A DNA stretch of 64,000 nt from Burkholderia metallica (GTDB taxonomy: Bacteria; Pseudomonadota; Gammaproteobacteria; Burkholderiales; Burkholderiaceae). Below the pieces are notes generated by a model, which saw nothing but the letters and a program-made list of their open reading frames with translations, was not told where the DNA came from and searched no databases. The translations under genes and the position numbers were made by a program. The stretch spans positions 124,001 to 188,000 of the forward strand of contig NZ_CADFDB010000012.1 in assembly GCF_902832845.1 (NCBI RefSeq), written 5' to 3'. Of this stretch, positions 17,675 to 26,112 are shown in pieces. Numbering within the stretch: position 1 is the stretch's first letter; every line of letters starts with the position of its first letter.

Positions 17675-17827
17675 TCAGCGCAGCAGCGCGATTGCGCGCT
17701 CGCCGATCACCATCCCGAGCAGGCCCACGAGCGCGACGAGCGGCGGGGCCGGCGAGCGCACGTGCAGCAGCGCGTACAGCACGCCGACACCGAGGCCCAC
17801 CGCGAGCGAGGTCACGTATTCCATCAT
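17675..17827 (-). CDS. XapX domain small membrane protein
   Basis: A 50-residue protein (49 if the second of two adjacent ATGs is used) with two short transmembrane segments separated by the family motif VRSPAPP, followed by VALVGLLGMVIGE. XapX proteins are small inner-membrane proteins of unknown function found across Proteobacteria. The stop lies 21 bases from the convergent transporter gene and the start 25 bases after the oxidoreductase stop on the same strand, so it probably shares that transcript. It is short but unmistakable from the motif. Confidence 0.88.
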   Translation of the reverse strand: MMEYVTSLAVGLGVGVLYALLHVRSPAPPLVALVGLLGMVIGERAIALLR

Positions 17828-17851
17828 GGCGGTCTCCCGTGCGGTGCGGCG

Positions 17852-18829
17852 TCAGGGCTTGACGATGACGCGCTCGCGCGCACCGGCCAGCACCGCGCGA
17901 TACGCGTCGTGCGCGCGCTCGAGCGGATACACGTAGTCGTCGACGATCGGGAACGGGCGCAGCGTGCCGTTGCCGAAGCCGGGCGCGAGCGTGTCGAGGA
18001 TCTGCGCGACCGCGGCGCCGCCGAGCTGCAGCGAATCGACACCCACGAACGTGTGCTGGCCGCGATAGAACGCGAAGATGTCGAACGGCACGCTGCGGTC
18101 GATCGTCGAGATGAAGATCTGCCGCGCGCCGATCGCCATCGACGCGTTCGCCGCGTCGAAGTACGGGCTGCCGACCGTGTTGTAGACGATGTCCGCGCCG
18201 CGGCCGCCGGTGGCTGCGCGTACCGCGTCGGCCACCGGTTGCGTCGATGCGTCGATCATGTGCACGTCGCCCGATGCATGGCCGCGATACCCGCCGCCGT
18301 TGCGCTCGACGCCGATCACGGTCGCGCCGTGCGCGGTGGCGAGCTGGATCGCGGCCTGGCCGACCTTGCCGTTCGCGCCGAACACGAGCACGACGTCGCC
18401 GGCCGTCGGCATGCCGGCGCGGCGCAAGCCTTCGTAAGCGGTGACGAACGGCACGCCGACGCCGGCCGCTTCATCGAGCGTCAGCACCGCCGGCTTGCGG
18501 CGCACGAGGGCCGCGTCCAGCACGAGCCACTCCGCATGCGAGCCGTCGCGATGCACGCCGAGGTCGCCGCCCGAGCCCCACACCGGCGCGCCGATCCAGC
18601 CGTCCGGGCCGCTGCGCACGATGCCGGCCCAGTCGCGCCCGGGCGTGCGCGGCCACACCGCGTGCGGCATGCGGCCGAGCGCGGCCTTCACGTCGCTCGG
18701 GTTCACGCCGGCCGCGCGCACCTCGATCAGCATCTGGCCGTCGGCCGGGACGGGCGTGTCGATTTCCCTGACGCGCGCGTCGAGCGACTCGATGTCGGCG
18801 GCGGGGGCGTCGAAGCGGATGCTGCGCAT
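17852..18829 (-). CDS. Zinc-independent MDR-family NAD(P)H quinone oxidoreductase
   Basis: Protein of 325 residues with the start at 18829 directly before MRSIRFDAPAADIE; the frame is open much further upstream but without family similarity. The N-terminal GroES-like domain has AAGVNPSDVK and PRTPGRDWAG, without the Cys ligands of zinc alcohol dehydrogenases. The Rossmann part has VLVFGANGKVGQAAIQLA (a variant of GAxGGVG), which binds NAD(P)H. Substrate is unknown; quinones or enones are typical. It is divergent from a LysR regulator (18990) with a clear palindrome between them, so that regulator probably controls it, together with the XapX gene. Confidence 0.87.
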   Translation of the reverse strand: MRSIRFDAPAADIESLDARVREIDTPVPADGQMLIEVRAAGVNPSDVKAALGRMPHAVWPRTPGRDWAGIVRSGPDGWIGAPVWGSGGDLGVHRDGSHAEWLVLDAALVRRKPAVLTLDEAAGVGVPFVTAYEGLRRAGMPTAGDVVLVFGANGKVGQAAIQLATAHGATVIGVERNGGGYRGHASGDVHMIDASTQPVADAVRAATGGRGADIVYNTVGSPYFDAANASMAIGARQIFISTIDRSVPFDIFAFYRGQHTFVGVDSLQLGGAAVAQILDTLAPGFGNGTLRPFPIVDDYVYPLERAHDAYRAVLAGARERVIVKP

Positions 18830-18942
18830 GATGATCTCCGTGGCGGTGGGCGGTCGCACGGCCCGGCGGGCGGTGCGATGCGGCCGGTGAAAAGAATGAG
18901 TGCAGTCTAGTCGGCCCGGTTTGACGCGGAAACGTGCAAAGG

Positions 18943-18980
18943 CGGATGATTGCTTTGCGCTAAACGCATAGCCAAATCCG
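18943..18980. promoter_or_regulatory. LysR-type operator between oxidoreductase and its regulator
   Basis: A 38-base interrupted palindrome. Outer arms CGGAT (18943-18947) and ATCCG (18976-18980) share a centre with inner arms TGCG (18956-18959) and CGCA (18965-18968). The inner part fits the LysR T-N11-A box (T18956 to A18968). It lies 10 to 47 bases before the lysR start, so autoregulation plus control of the divergent gene is the usual reading. Confidence 0.6.
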
Positions 18981-18989
18981 AGGGCCCGA

Positions 18990-19910
18990 ATGGACGACTT
19001 TCTTTCTCCGCATCTGGCGCTGTTCGTCGACGTGGTCGACCAGCAGAGCTTCTCCGCGGCCGCGCGCCGGCTGGGGGTGGCCGCATCGTCGGTCACGCGG
19101 CGCATCGACCGGCTCGAGACGCAACTCGGCATCCGCCTCTTGCATCGCACCACGCATGCGCTGCGGCCGACCGAAGCCGGGCAGCTGCTGTACGGGCGCG
19201 CGACGCGGATGCTGGCCGAGCTGCGCGGCCTGCAGGAAGACCTGCACAGCCAGCACGACGAGCCGAGCGGGCTGTTGCGTGTCGACTGTCCGGCGCCGTT
19301 CGGCCGGCGGCACCTGATGGCTGCGCTGAGCGCGTTCATGCAGCGTCATCCGGCGTTGCAGGTCGACCTGGTGCTGACCGACAGCATGGTCGACCTGCAG
19401 GGTGCGCGGCTCGGCTCCGACGTCGATCTCGCGGTGCGCATCGGCCCGCTCGAGGACACGCGCTTCGTCGCGACCGTGCTCGCGCCGCAGCGGCGCGTGC
19501 TGTGCGCGAGCGCCGCGTACCTCGCACGGCGCGGCGAACCGGGGTCGCCCGACGCGCTCGCCGGCCACGACTGCCTCGCATGGCACGGTGCGCCGCCGCC
19601 GGGCGCGTGGCGTTTCGGCGAGCGCCGCCATGTGCCGGCGCAGCCGCGGTTTCGCAGCAATCATTCGGAGGCGTTGCTCGAAGCCGCGATCGACGGGCTC
19701 GGTCTCGCGCACCTGCCGACCTGGCTCGCCGGCGACGCGCTGCGCGACGGGCGCTTGCGCGCGGTGCTGCCGCAGTTCGCGGCGGCGCCCGAGCCGGCGA
19801 CGATCCACGTGCTGCGCCAGCCGGCGCGCGGCACCGCACGCGCGGCGCGGCTCGTCGCGTTCCTCGCGACGTGGTTCGCGCAGCCGGCGTGGGATGCCGC
19901 ATGGGCATGA
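18990..19910 (+). CDS. LysR-family transcriptional regulator
   Basis: Protein of 306 residues. The winged helix-turn-helix occupies residues 1-60 (LFVDVVDQQSFSAAARRLGVAASSVTRRIDRLETQLGIRLL), followed by the linker helix and a substrate-binding domain (about 90-295) with an LRVDCPAPFGRRHL start. The effector is unknown. It is transcribed away from the MDR oxidoreductase, and the palindrome at 18943-18980 sits just upstream of its start, the usual arrangement for a local regulator of the divergent gene. Confidence 0.93.
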   Translation: MDDFLSPHLALFVDVVDQQSFSAAARRLGVAASSVTRRIDRLETQLGIRLLHRTTHALRPTEAGQLLYGRATRMLAELRGLQEDLHSQHDEPSGLLRVDCPAPFGRRHLMAALSAFMQRHPALQVDLVLTDSMVDLQGARLGSDVDLAVRIGPLEDTRFVATVLAPQRRVLCASAAYLARRGEPGSPDALAGHDCLAWHGAPPPGAWRFGERRHVPAQPRFRSNHSEALLEAAIDGLGLAHLPTWLAGDALRDGRLRAVLPQFAAAPEPATIHVLRQPARGTARAARLVAFLATWFAQPAWDAAWA

Positions 19911-19963
19911 CGGCGACGGCGGGCGGCGTCGCGCTGGCCCGGCCCGCGCCGGCGCCGGCCATG

Positions 19964-19988
19964 AAAAAGGGCCTCGCATGCGAGGCCC
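19964..19988 (-). terminator. Rho-independent terminator of the M1 aminopeptidase gene
   Basis: Perfect 8-bp stem GGGCCTCG/CGAGGCCC around the loop CATG (19969-19988). On the minus strand it is followed by five T (plus strand AAAAA at 19964-19968). It lies 72 bases beyond the stop of the gene at 20060. Confidence 0.85.
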
Positions 19989-20059
19989 GTCAAAGGTCGG
20001 AGAAGCCGGTATGCCGGCCGGCAGCCGCATGAGGCGCGGCGCCGGCCGGAGGCGCACCG

Positions 20060-22228
20060 TTACTGCGTCAGTACCTTGCGCGGCTTGAAGACGCCCTGGT
20101 ATTGCAGTGCCGGGCGTTCCTTCGTCGTCAGCTCGATGCCGCCGAAGGTCGGCGTCTGGCGCAGCTTCATCGCGGCCGGCGATGCGACCGAGCCGATCGA
20201 CGTCGAGCGCGACGCCGGCGCGAGGTTGTTCGCGACGAGCAGCGCGGCCTCGCTCTTCAGGTTCGCCAGCAGCACCGGGTCGACCGAGCTGTTGACCTGC
20301 GTGAGCAGCCCGCTCCACGCGGCGTCGCTGTAGTTCACGACGTAGTAGTCGAGCCCGCTCGGGTCGGCGACCACGCCCGTGCAGCCGTCGAGCCGCGTTT
20401 GCGCCTGCGTGTCCTTCAGCGCGAGCGTCGTGCGTTTCGCGAGACCCTGGCCGTACGCGAGCGTGATCGGCACCGTCCATTGCAGGCCCGGATACGCGTT
20501 CTTGTTCGGGAACGGCTGCTGCTTCAGCGTGACGACGGTCTGGTTCTTCGTCAGGTCGCACTGCGTGTCGAGCGAGATCAGCGGCACGCCGGTCTGACGG
20601 ACGTAGCTGTCGCCGATCGCGCCGATCGCCTGGCCGCTTTCCTTCGACAGCGCATCCCACAGGCGCTTCGGCGTCCCGTTGCCGAACGAGTAGTCGACCA
20701 GGTACTGCTGCAGGCCGCGGCGCAGCGTCTGCTCGCCGAGATAGTTCTCGAGCGTCTTCAGCACGTGGCCGCCCTTGTCGTACGTGAACGCGCTCGCGCT
20801 CAGCACGAAGTCGTTCGACGCCCAGCCGTTGAAGTTCGGTGCGACCGGGAACGCGTTCGGGCCGATGTCACGATTGATCACGCGATACTTGTTCTTCACC
20901 TGGTCGAGCCAGCTGAACTCGTCGGGGAAGAACTGGATCGTCGTCTTCGTCTCGAAGAACGTCGCGAACGATTCGTTGAGCCACACGTTGTCCCACCAGT
21001 CGGTCGTGACGAGATCGCCGAACCACTGGTGCGCGACTTCGTGCGTCAGCACTTCGTTGCCGTAGTGCGACATCGGCTGGCCCGGCTGCGGCAGGATGTC
21101 GTCGGCGAACTCGAGGATCGACCCCCAGTTCTCCATCCCGCCGAAGTTCAGGTCCTTCTGCTCCTTGAACGCATCGTTCGCGGCGACCGTGTCGAACTTC
21201 GTGAGCGGCAGCGGGATGCCCGTGTAGCGGTAGTAGAAGTCGAGCGCCTGCTTGGTGCGGTCCATCGCCGGCTTCGCCCACTCGCTCATGCCCGGCGGCG
21301 TGAACACGCGCAGGTGCAGGCCGCCCTTGCCGCCCGGCAGCGGGCTCGTGAAGTTGTCCTCGTAGGTGTCGAACATGCCGCCGCCGAAGAACAGCAGGTA
21401 CGACGGCATCGGCGGGGTCTTCTCGAACTGCACGAGCTTGTAGCCGCCGCCGACGTTGGTCGACGGCTTCTCGGCCGCGTTCGACACGACGCGCCAGCTT
21501 TGCGGCACTTCGGCCGTCACTTCATAGGTCGGGCGGAAAGCCGGCTCGTCCCAGCCGGGGAACCACTGGCGCGACAGGTTGGTTTCGCCTTGCGTGAGGA
21601 TCGCGCCGCTCGTCTTGCCGTCGGTGCCTTTCAGGTCGACGCGGAACACGCCTTCCGCGGCCGAGCAGCCCGGATACGGATCGTCGCCGCAGCTGCCGCC
21701 GGTGTGGTTGACCGGATCGTCATACGACTTGAAGTTGATGATGCCCGACCACTCCATGTGCAGCGAATAGTTGCCCGGCGAGATCGAGCCGCTCACGGGG
21801 CGCAGCTGATAGAAGTCGCCCTTGTCCTGCGGCGTCGCGATCAGCTGGATGTTGCCCGGCTGCAGCGTGATGCGGCCGTTCGTGAACTTGATCCGGTGGC
21901 CGGCGATCACGATGTTGTTGACCGGCTTCAGCACCTTGATCTCGACGTCGGCGCGACCGTCGAACGCGTTCAGCGCGTCGTTCGGGCGGAACCACAGCCG
22001 GTAGTTCACGGGCACCACGGTGTCCGGCAACTCGACAGGCGACACGCTCTTGTCGACGTTGGATGCGCTCGGCGGCGCGGTGACGGCGGGCGACGAGCCC
22101 GCGTGCGGCGCGCCGGCGGAGCTGAGCGCGGAAGCGGAGCCCGCACCGCCGTCGTCGCCGCCGCATCCGGCGAGCGCGAGTGCGGCGACAAGCGGCAGAT
22201 AACGCATCTTGCGAATATGAATCGACAT
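20060..22228 (-). CDS. M1-family zinc aminopeptidase lipoprotein
   Basis: Protein of 722 residues. The lipobox LAGC with Cys22 follows a short hydrophobic signal, and the next residues GGDDGG are flexible, so it is a surface or periplasmic lipoprotein. The catalytic core has the exopeptidase motif GGMENWG (family GAMEN), the zinc site HEVAHQWFGD (His396, Glu397, His400) and the third ligand Glu419 in NESFA, all intact. A later Y-x-K-G-G segment matches the ERAP1/PepN-like catalytic Tyr region. It lacks the C-terminal domain of cytosolic PepN. The likely role is trimming of periplasmic or external peptides. A ribosome binding site GAGG lies about 10 bases upstream. Confidence 0.92.
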   Translation of the reverse strand: MSIHIRKMRYLPLVAALALAGCGGDDGGAGSASALSSAGAPHAGSSPAVTAPPSASNVDKSVSPVELPDTVVPVNYRLWFRPNDALNAFDGRADVEIKVLKPVNNIVIAGHRIKFTNGRITLQPGNIQLIATPQDKGDFYQLRPVSGSISPGNYSLHMEWSGIINFKSYDDPVNHTGGSCGDDPYPGCSAAEGVFRVDLKGTDGKTSGAILTQGETNLSRQWFPGWDEPAFRPTYEVTAEVPQSWRVVSNAAEKPSTNVGGGYKLVQFEKTPPMPSYLLFFGGGMFDTYEDNFTSPLPGGKGGLHLRVFTPPGMSEWAKPAMDRTKQALDFYYRYTGIPLPLTKFDTVAANDAFKEQKDLNFGGMENWGSILEFADDILPQPGQPMSHYGNEVLTHEVAHQWFGDLVTTDWWDNVWLNESFATFFETKTTIQFFPDEFSWLDQVKNKYRVINRDIGPNAFPVAPNFNGWASNDFVLSASAFTYDKGGHVLKTLENYLGEQTLRRGLQQYLVDYSFGNGTPKRLWDALSKESGQAIGAIGDSYVRQTGVPLISLDTQCDLTKNQTVVTLKQQPFPNKNAYPGLQWTVPITLAYGQGLAKRTTLALKDTQAQTRLDGCTGVVADPSGLDYYVVNYSDAAWSGLLTQVNSSVDPVLLANLKSEAALLVANNLAPASRSTSIGSVASPAAMKLRQTPTFGGIELTTKERPALQYQGVFKPRKVLTQ

Positions 22229-22863
22229 GACTGAAACCTCGATTGTTGAAAGAATCGTTCAGTGCTGCGAAAACGCCGGCAAAAACATTCCCGTCGCCGT
22301 TAATCAACAGCGATGAAAATGTCAATGACGGATTATTCGAAAAGACGGCGGCCGACTACGTGAAGGTAATCATGGTTTACTGCCCCCTCTGGATTTCCGG
22401 ATGTCGGTTAACTTGCCGGTTCAAAATGGCCGGGCGCGTGTTGTACTGAATTGATTTCGCGCGCACGACACGAAGCCGCACGCCCTGGGCGGGCGCGCAA
22501 TCTTCTTTGAACCAGCGACCTACGGGGCTGGCCGGCCCTGACCGCAGGAGGGCGGGAACGCATGTCACCGTTCCGTAAAAGCGCCGTCATGCGGCTTCAA
22601 GGTTTGTCGGCTTGCTCGAAGGATGCGTAAATATACTTGATGGATTTGGGTAAAGGAAACGAAAAATTTGGAAAGTACGTCTATTGAATGCGCGGCGCTT
22701 CATTGAATGCTGGAAAGCATTAATTCGCTTTCCGTCTGTCTGGTGTTTTCGTAGTTTTAATCTATTAACGATATTGCGGGGCCGGGAAAACTACGAAACC
22801 CGGCGCAGGGTGCCCGGTACAATGCAGCGACGATCCGCTCACCGCTTGCCAGGAGGTTGTCCG
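22229..22863. other. Long AT-rich intergenic region
   Basis: A gap of 635 bases with no convincing gene on either strand; the open frames here are short, lack ribosome binding sites and have no recognisable product. It is clearly lower in G+C than the surroundings, especially 22610-22790. It contains the upstream region of the M1 peptidase gene at its left end, a tRNA-like 20-mer near 22507, and a 12-bp inverted repeat at 22747-22798. The low G+C hints at horizontally acquired or decayed DNA. Confidence 0.5.
22747..22798. repeat. 12-bp perfect inverted repeat upstream of the LEA-type lipoprotein
   Basis: TTTCGTAGTTTT (22747-22758) and AAAACTACGAAA (22787-22798) are exact reverse complements, separated by 28 bases. 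The pair ends 65 bases before the next start codon. As RNA it would form a hairpin with a large loop in the leader; as DNA it could be a dimeric operator. No T-run follows. Confidence 0.6.
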
Positions 22864-23358
22864 ATGCCACGAGCCCTGTTCCGTCCCGCGCCGCTGCGCG
22901 CCGTGCTGCTGCTGTTTGCCGCCGTGTTGCTGCTCGGCGGTTGCGCGGGGCTGACGCGCGATCCCGTGCGCGTGTCGGTCGCCGGGCTCGACCCGCTCGT
23001 CGGCCAGGGCCTCGAGATGCGTTTCAGCCTGAAGCTGCGTGTGCAGAATCCGACCGATGCGCCGATCGAATACGACGGCATCTCGGTCGCGCTCGACCTG
23101 AACGGCACGCCGTTCGCGAGCGGCGTCAGCGACCGCTCGGGCGTCGTGCCGCGTTTCGGCGAGGCGGTGCTCGACGTGCCGGTTTCCGTGTCGGCCTTCG
23201 CCGCCGCGCGGCAGGCGTGGAACCTGCCGGGCGCCGCCGCCAGCGGCGAGCTGCCCTACGCGCTGCGTGGCCGGCTCGCGGGCGGCGTACTCGGCACCGT
23301 GCGTTTCAACGACGCGGGCACGCTGCGCCTGCCCGCGATGCCGGCGTGGGGCGGCTGA
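22864..23358 (+). CDS. LEA14-like (WHy domain) lipoprotein
   Basis: Protein of 164 residues starting at ATG 22864 behind an excellent AGGAGG; the open frame further upstream has no such site. The signal peptide ends with lipobox LGGC (Cys27). The mature part is a single immunoglobulin-like LEA14/water-stress (WHy) domain: FSLKLRVQNPTDAPIEYDGISVALDLNG and the regular alternation of strands with PVSVS. Such lipoproteins are common in Burkholderia and Pseudomonas; their role in envelope stress or desiccation is suggested but not established. Confidence 0.85.
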   Translation: MPRALFRPAPLRAVLLLFAAVLLLGGCAGLTRDPVRVSVAGLDPLVGQGLEMRFSLKLRVQNPTDAPIEYDGISVALDLNGTPFASGVSDRSGVVPRFGEAVLDVPVSVSAFAAARQAWNLPGAAASGELPYALRGRLAGGVLGTVRFNDAGTLRLPAMPAWGG

Positions 23359-23512
23359 GCGGGCGATAGCCGTGGAAGCGCCGCGTAAATTTCACTAATT
23401 TTCACCTTTTGACGCTTAGTAACGTTTAATGCGCCGATATCTCGATCTTTTCTGACGTTCTGCTTACACTGATCCGGTCCGAGGGTCGGACGAATCTTTA
23501 TAGGAGAACAAC

Positions 23513-23845
23513 ATGTCGGCAAAATTCGAAATCGGGAAGGCCACGAACGGCCAGTATTTCTTCCACCTGAAGTCGGCGAACGGTGAAATCATCCTGGCGA
23601 GCGAGCGTTACGTGACGAAGGACGGCGCGAAAACCGGCATCGCGGCGGTGCAGCTGAATGCGCCGCTGGACGTGCGTTACGAGCGCAAAATCGCGCGCAA
23701 CGGCGAGTACATGTTCAACCTGAAGGCGGCGAATTACGAAATCATCGGCACGAGCGAGACCTACAAGAGCGAGCAAGGGCGGGAGAACGGCATCGCGGCG
23801 GTCAAGCGCGATGCGCCCGGCGCGCCGGTCGTCGATCTCGCCTGA
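23513..23845 (+). CDS. YegP-like protein, tandem DUF1508 (UPF0339)
   Basis: Protein of 110 residues preceded by AGGAGAACAAC. It contains two DUF1508 repeats: FEIGKATNGQYFFHLKSANGEIILASERY (about 5-33) with GIAAVQLNAP, and YERKIARNGEYMFNLKAANYEIIGTSE (about 56-82) with GIAAVKRDAP. Each repeat is one beta-beta-beta-alpha unit. The family is widespread and of unknown function. A strong hairpin terminator follows at 23854, so it is probably monocistronic. Confidence 0.9.
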   Translation: MSAKFEIGKATNGQYFFHLKSANGEIILASERYVTKDGAKTGIAAVQLNAPLDVRYERKIARNGEYMFNLKAANYEIIGTSETYKSEQGRENGIAAVKRDAPGAPVVDLA

Positions 23846-23853
23846 GTGACGAT

Positions 23854-23898
23854 CGCGCCGCGGCCGCCGCTTTCGGGCGGCCGTCGCGGCGCGTGTTT
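23854..23898 (+). terminator. Rho-independent terminator after the YegP-like gene
   Basis: A 15-bp GC stem (left arm 23854-23868, right arm 23876-23893 with a two-base bulge) is followed by TGTTTT. It begins 9 bases after the stop codon. Confidence 0.7.
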
Positions 23899-23979
23899 TG
23901 CCGCGCGGGGCAAAGCGCGGTATGGTGTGATCCGCGCGGCGCGACGCCGCCCGTTGAAGCCAACCGTAACCGAGTTCGC

Positions 23980-25113
23980 GTGACCGATTTCCCCGTTTTC
24001 CACTGGACCGACGCCGACGGCGTCGATCATGCCGTGCGCTGGCGCTCCGAAGCCGGCGTGCAACCGCCGAAGCGCGCGGTGCCCGCCGACGACCGCCTCA
24101 CTGCCGACGCGGCCTACCGCCTTGCCTGCGAGGGAACCGCGCTCGTCTGGCGCGGCGATTTCCAGAATGCGCGCCAGCTCGTGCAGGCGATGGCCCGCCG
24201 GGTCGAGCGCAAGCCGAAGAAGGCGAAAGCCGCGGCCGGCGTCGACGCATTCAACCTGCATCGTCTCGCGCAGTCGCAGCGTGCCCGCACGCTCGGCATG
24301 CTGCTGATTCCGCTCGATGCCGACTACACGATCCCGCTGCGCCGCGCGCCCGACGTGCGCGCCGCGTGCGAGGAAGCGTACGGGCCGGGTGGCGAGCCGT
24401 CGGTCGTGTCGTTGCGTGAGCTGCTCGGCCTCGTCGGCGCGCATGAATGGCGCAAGAAGGGCGTGCCGGTCCCGGCGCTCGGCGGCGCGCCGATCCATCC
24501 GCACTACGGCGTGTTCTCGCCGGTGCGCGGCGAATACGTCGATCTCGTCGCGCGCGCGCCGCTGCCGGCGACGTCGCTCGCGTTCGACATCGGCACGGGC
24601 ACCGGCGTGCTGGCGGCCGTGCTGGCGGCGCGCGGCGTCGAGCGCGTCGTCGCGACCGACCAGGACCCGCGGGCGCTCGCGTGCGCGCGCGAGAACGTCG
24701 CACGGCTGGGCCACGCGAGTCGCGTCGAAGTCGTCGAGGCCGATCTCTTTCCGCCCGGCCTTGCGCCGCTCGTGGTCTGCAATCCGCCGTGGGTGCCGGC
24801 CCGGCCGAACGCACCGATCGAATACGCGGTCTACGATCCGGACAGCCGCATGCTGCGCGGTTTCCTCGCGGGCCTCGCCGCGCATCTCGAGCCGGGCGGC
24901 GAGGGCTGGCTGATCCTGTCCGATTTCGCCGAGCACCTCGGCCTGCGGCCGCGCGACACGCTGCTGCAATGGATCGACGAAGCGGGCCTCGTCGTGCTCG
25001 GCCGCGACGACATCCGCCCCGCGCACCCGAAGTCGATGGACGCCGACGATCCGCTGTATGTGGCCCGCCGCGCCGAGGTCACGTCGCTCTGGCGGCTCGG
25101 CGCGCGAGCCTGA
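23980..25113 (+). CDS. Class I SAM-dependent methyltransferase with NPPW motif
   Basis: Protein of 377 residues if started at GTG 23980; the frame is open from 23893 and the exact start is uncertain. Residues up to about 180 form an accessory N-terminal region (a wing or substrate-recognition domain). The methyltransferase core follows: AFDIGTGTGVLAAVLA (motif I), VVATDQDPRALACAREN (acidic loop) and the catalytic VVCNPPWVP. NPP[YFW] marks enzymes that methylate a planar amide or exocyclic amine, as in the PrmC/RsmC/PrmB group. The substrate (protein glutamine or rRNA base) cannot be told from sequence. The next gene is also a methyltransferase. Confidence 0.82.
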   Translation: MTDFPVFHWTDADGVDHAVRWRSEAGVQPPKRAVPADDRLTADAAYRLACEGTALVWRGDFQNARQLVQAMARRVERKPKKAKAAAGVDAFNLHRLAQSQRARTLGMLLIPLDADYTIPLRRAPDVRAACEEAYGPGGEPSVVSLRELLGLVGAHEWRKKGVPVPALGGAPIHPHYGVFSPVRGEYVDLVARAPLPATSLAFDIGTGTGVLAAVLAARGVERVVATDQDPRALACARENVARLGHASRVEVVEADLFPPGLAPLVVCNPPWVPARPNAPIEYAVYDPDSRMLRGFLAGLAAHLEPGGEGWLILSDFAEHLGLRPRDTLLQWIDEAGLVVLGRDDIRPAHPKSMDADDPLYVARRAEVTSLWRLGARA

Positions 25114-25200
25114 CCGCATTTTCGGTAAACTGTCGCCATTCCTCACGAATTTCCGCCGCCGGGCCGTGGTCGACCGACCGTGGCCCGGCGTCGCTTCCCG

Positions 25201-26088
25201 ATGTCCAACAAGACCCACGAAATCCGCCCGGAGCAGTCCGTCGAGCTGCTGAAGGAACTGCACATCCTGACCCGCGACGGGAAGCTGAACCAGGACAGCC
25301 GCCGCAAGCTGAAGCAGGTCTATCACCTGTTCCAGTTCATCGAGCCGCTGCTAGCCGGCGTGCAGGCCGACAAAGGCCGCGTGACGCTCGTCGATCACGG
25401 CGCCGGCAAGTCGTATCTCGGCTTCATCCTGTACGACCTGTTCTTCAAGCAGCAGCCGGGTCACGGTACGCCGGCGTTCGCGTCGCACGTGTATGGCATC
25501 GAGACCCGCGAGGAGCTCGTCACGCGTTCGGCCGAGCTCGCCGCGCGGCTCGGGTTCGGCGGCATGTCGTTCCTGAACCTGTCGGTGGCCGATTCGATCG
25601 CGTCGCCTCAATTGCCTGAAACCGTCGACGTCGTCACCGCGCTGCATGCGTGCGACACGGCGACCGACGACGCGATCCGCTTCGCGCTCGCGAAACGCGC
25701 GCAGCACATCGTGCTGGTGCCGTGCTGTCAGGCCGAAGTCGCGGGCGTGCTGCGCAAGAACAAGGGCAAGTCGCTCGCGAACGCGTTGACGGAAGTGTGG
25801 CGGCATCCGCTGCACACGCGCGAATTCGGCAGCCAGATCACCAACGTGCTGCGCTGCCTGCAGCTCGAAGCGCACGGCTACCAGGTCAGCGTGACCGAGC
25901 TGGTCGGCTGGGAGCATTCGATGAAGAACGAGCTGATCATCGCGCAGTACAAGAACCTGCCGCGCCGGCGACCCGGCGAGCGGTTGAACGAGATCCTCGG
26001 GATGTTCGGGCTCGCGGAGCTGAACGAGCGCTTCTTCGTGCCGCAAGCGGCGGCGGGCGGCGAGGTCGCGGAGCCGGCCGCAGGCTGA
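25201..26088 (+). CDS. SAM-dependent methyltransferase, Methyltransf_32-like
   Basis: Protein of 295 residues; ATG 25201 is preferred over the in-frame ATG 25180, which adds an Arg-rich heptapeptide. The motif I region reads VTLVDHGAGKSYLGFILYDLF, and a later HACDTATDDAIRFAL is characteristic of the group related to eukaryotic METTL25/TRM13-type domains (Pfam Methyltransf_32). A VPCCQAEV segment follows. The usual NPPY motif is absent. RNA is the likeliest substrate class, but this is inference. Confidence 0.8.
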   Translation: MSNKTHEIRPEQSVELLKELHILTRDGKLNQDSRRKLKQVYHLFQFIEPLLAGVQADKGRVTLVDHGAGKSYLGFILYDLFFKQQPGHGTPAFASHVYGIETREELVTRSAELAARLGFGGMSFLNLSVADSIASPQLPETVDVVTALHACDTATDDAIRFALAKRAQHIVLVPCCQAEVAGVLRKNKGKSLANALTEVWRHPLHTREFGSQITNVLRCLQLEAHGYQVSVTELVGWEHSMKNELIIAQYKNLPRRRPGERLNEILGMFGLAELNERFFVPQAAAGGEVAEPAAG

Positions 26089-26112
26089 CGCGCGGGCGGG
26101 CGGCGCGCCGCG

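Noticed and set aside
20102-22234. A 710-codon open frame antisense to the M1 peptidase
   Set aside because: Arg-rich low-complexity product in a shadow frame; the peptidase has its zinc site, lipobox and terminator in order.
22507-22527. A tRNA gene
   Set aside because: Only part of a T-arm-like stretch is present; no acceptor stem, anticodon arm or CCA end. Kept only as a low-score finding.
22377-22683. Small open frames in the long AT-rich gap
   Set aside because: No start context, no family similarity and overlapping in several frames; treated as non-coding.
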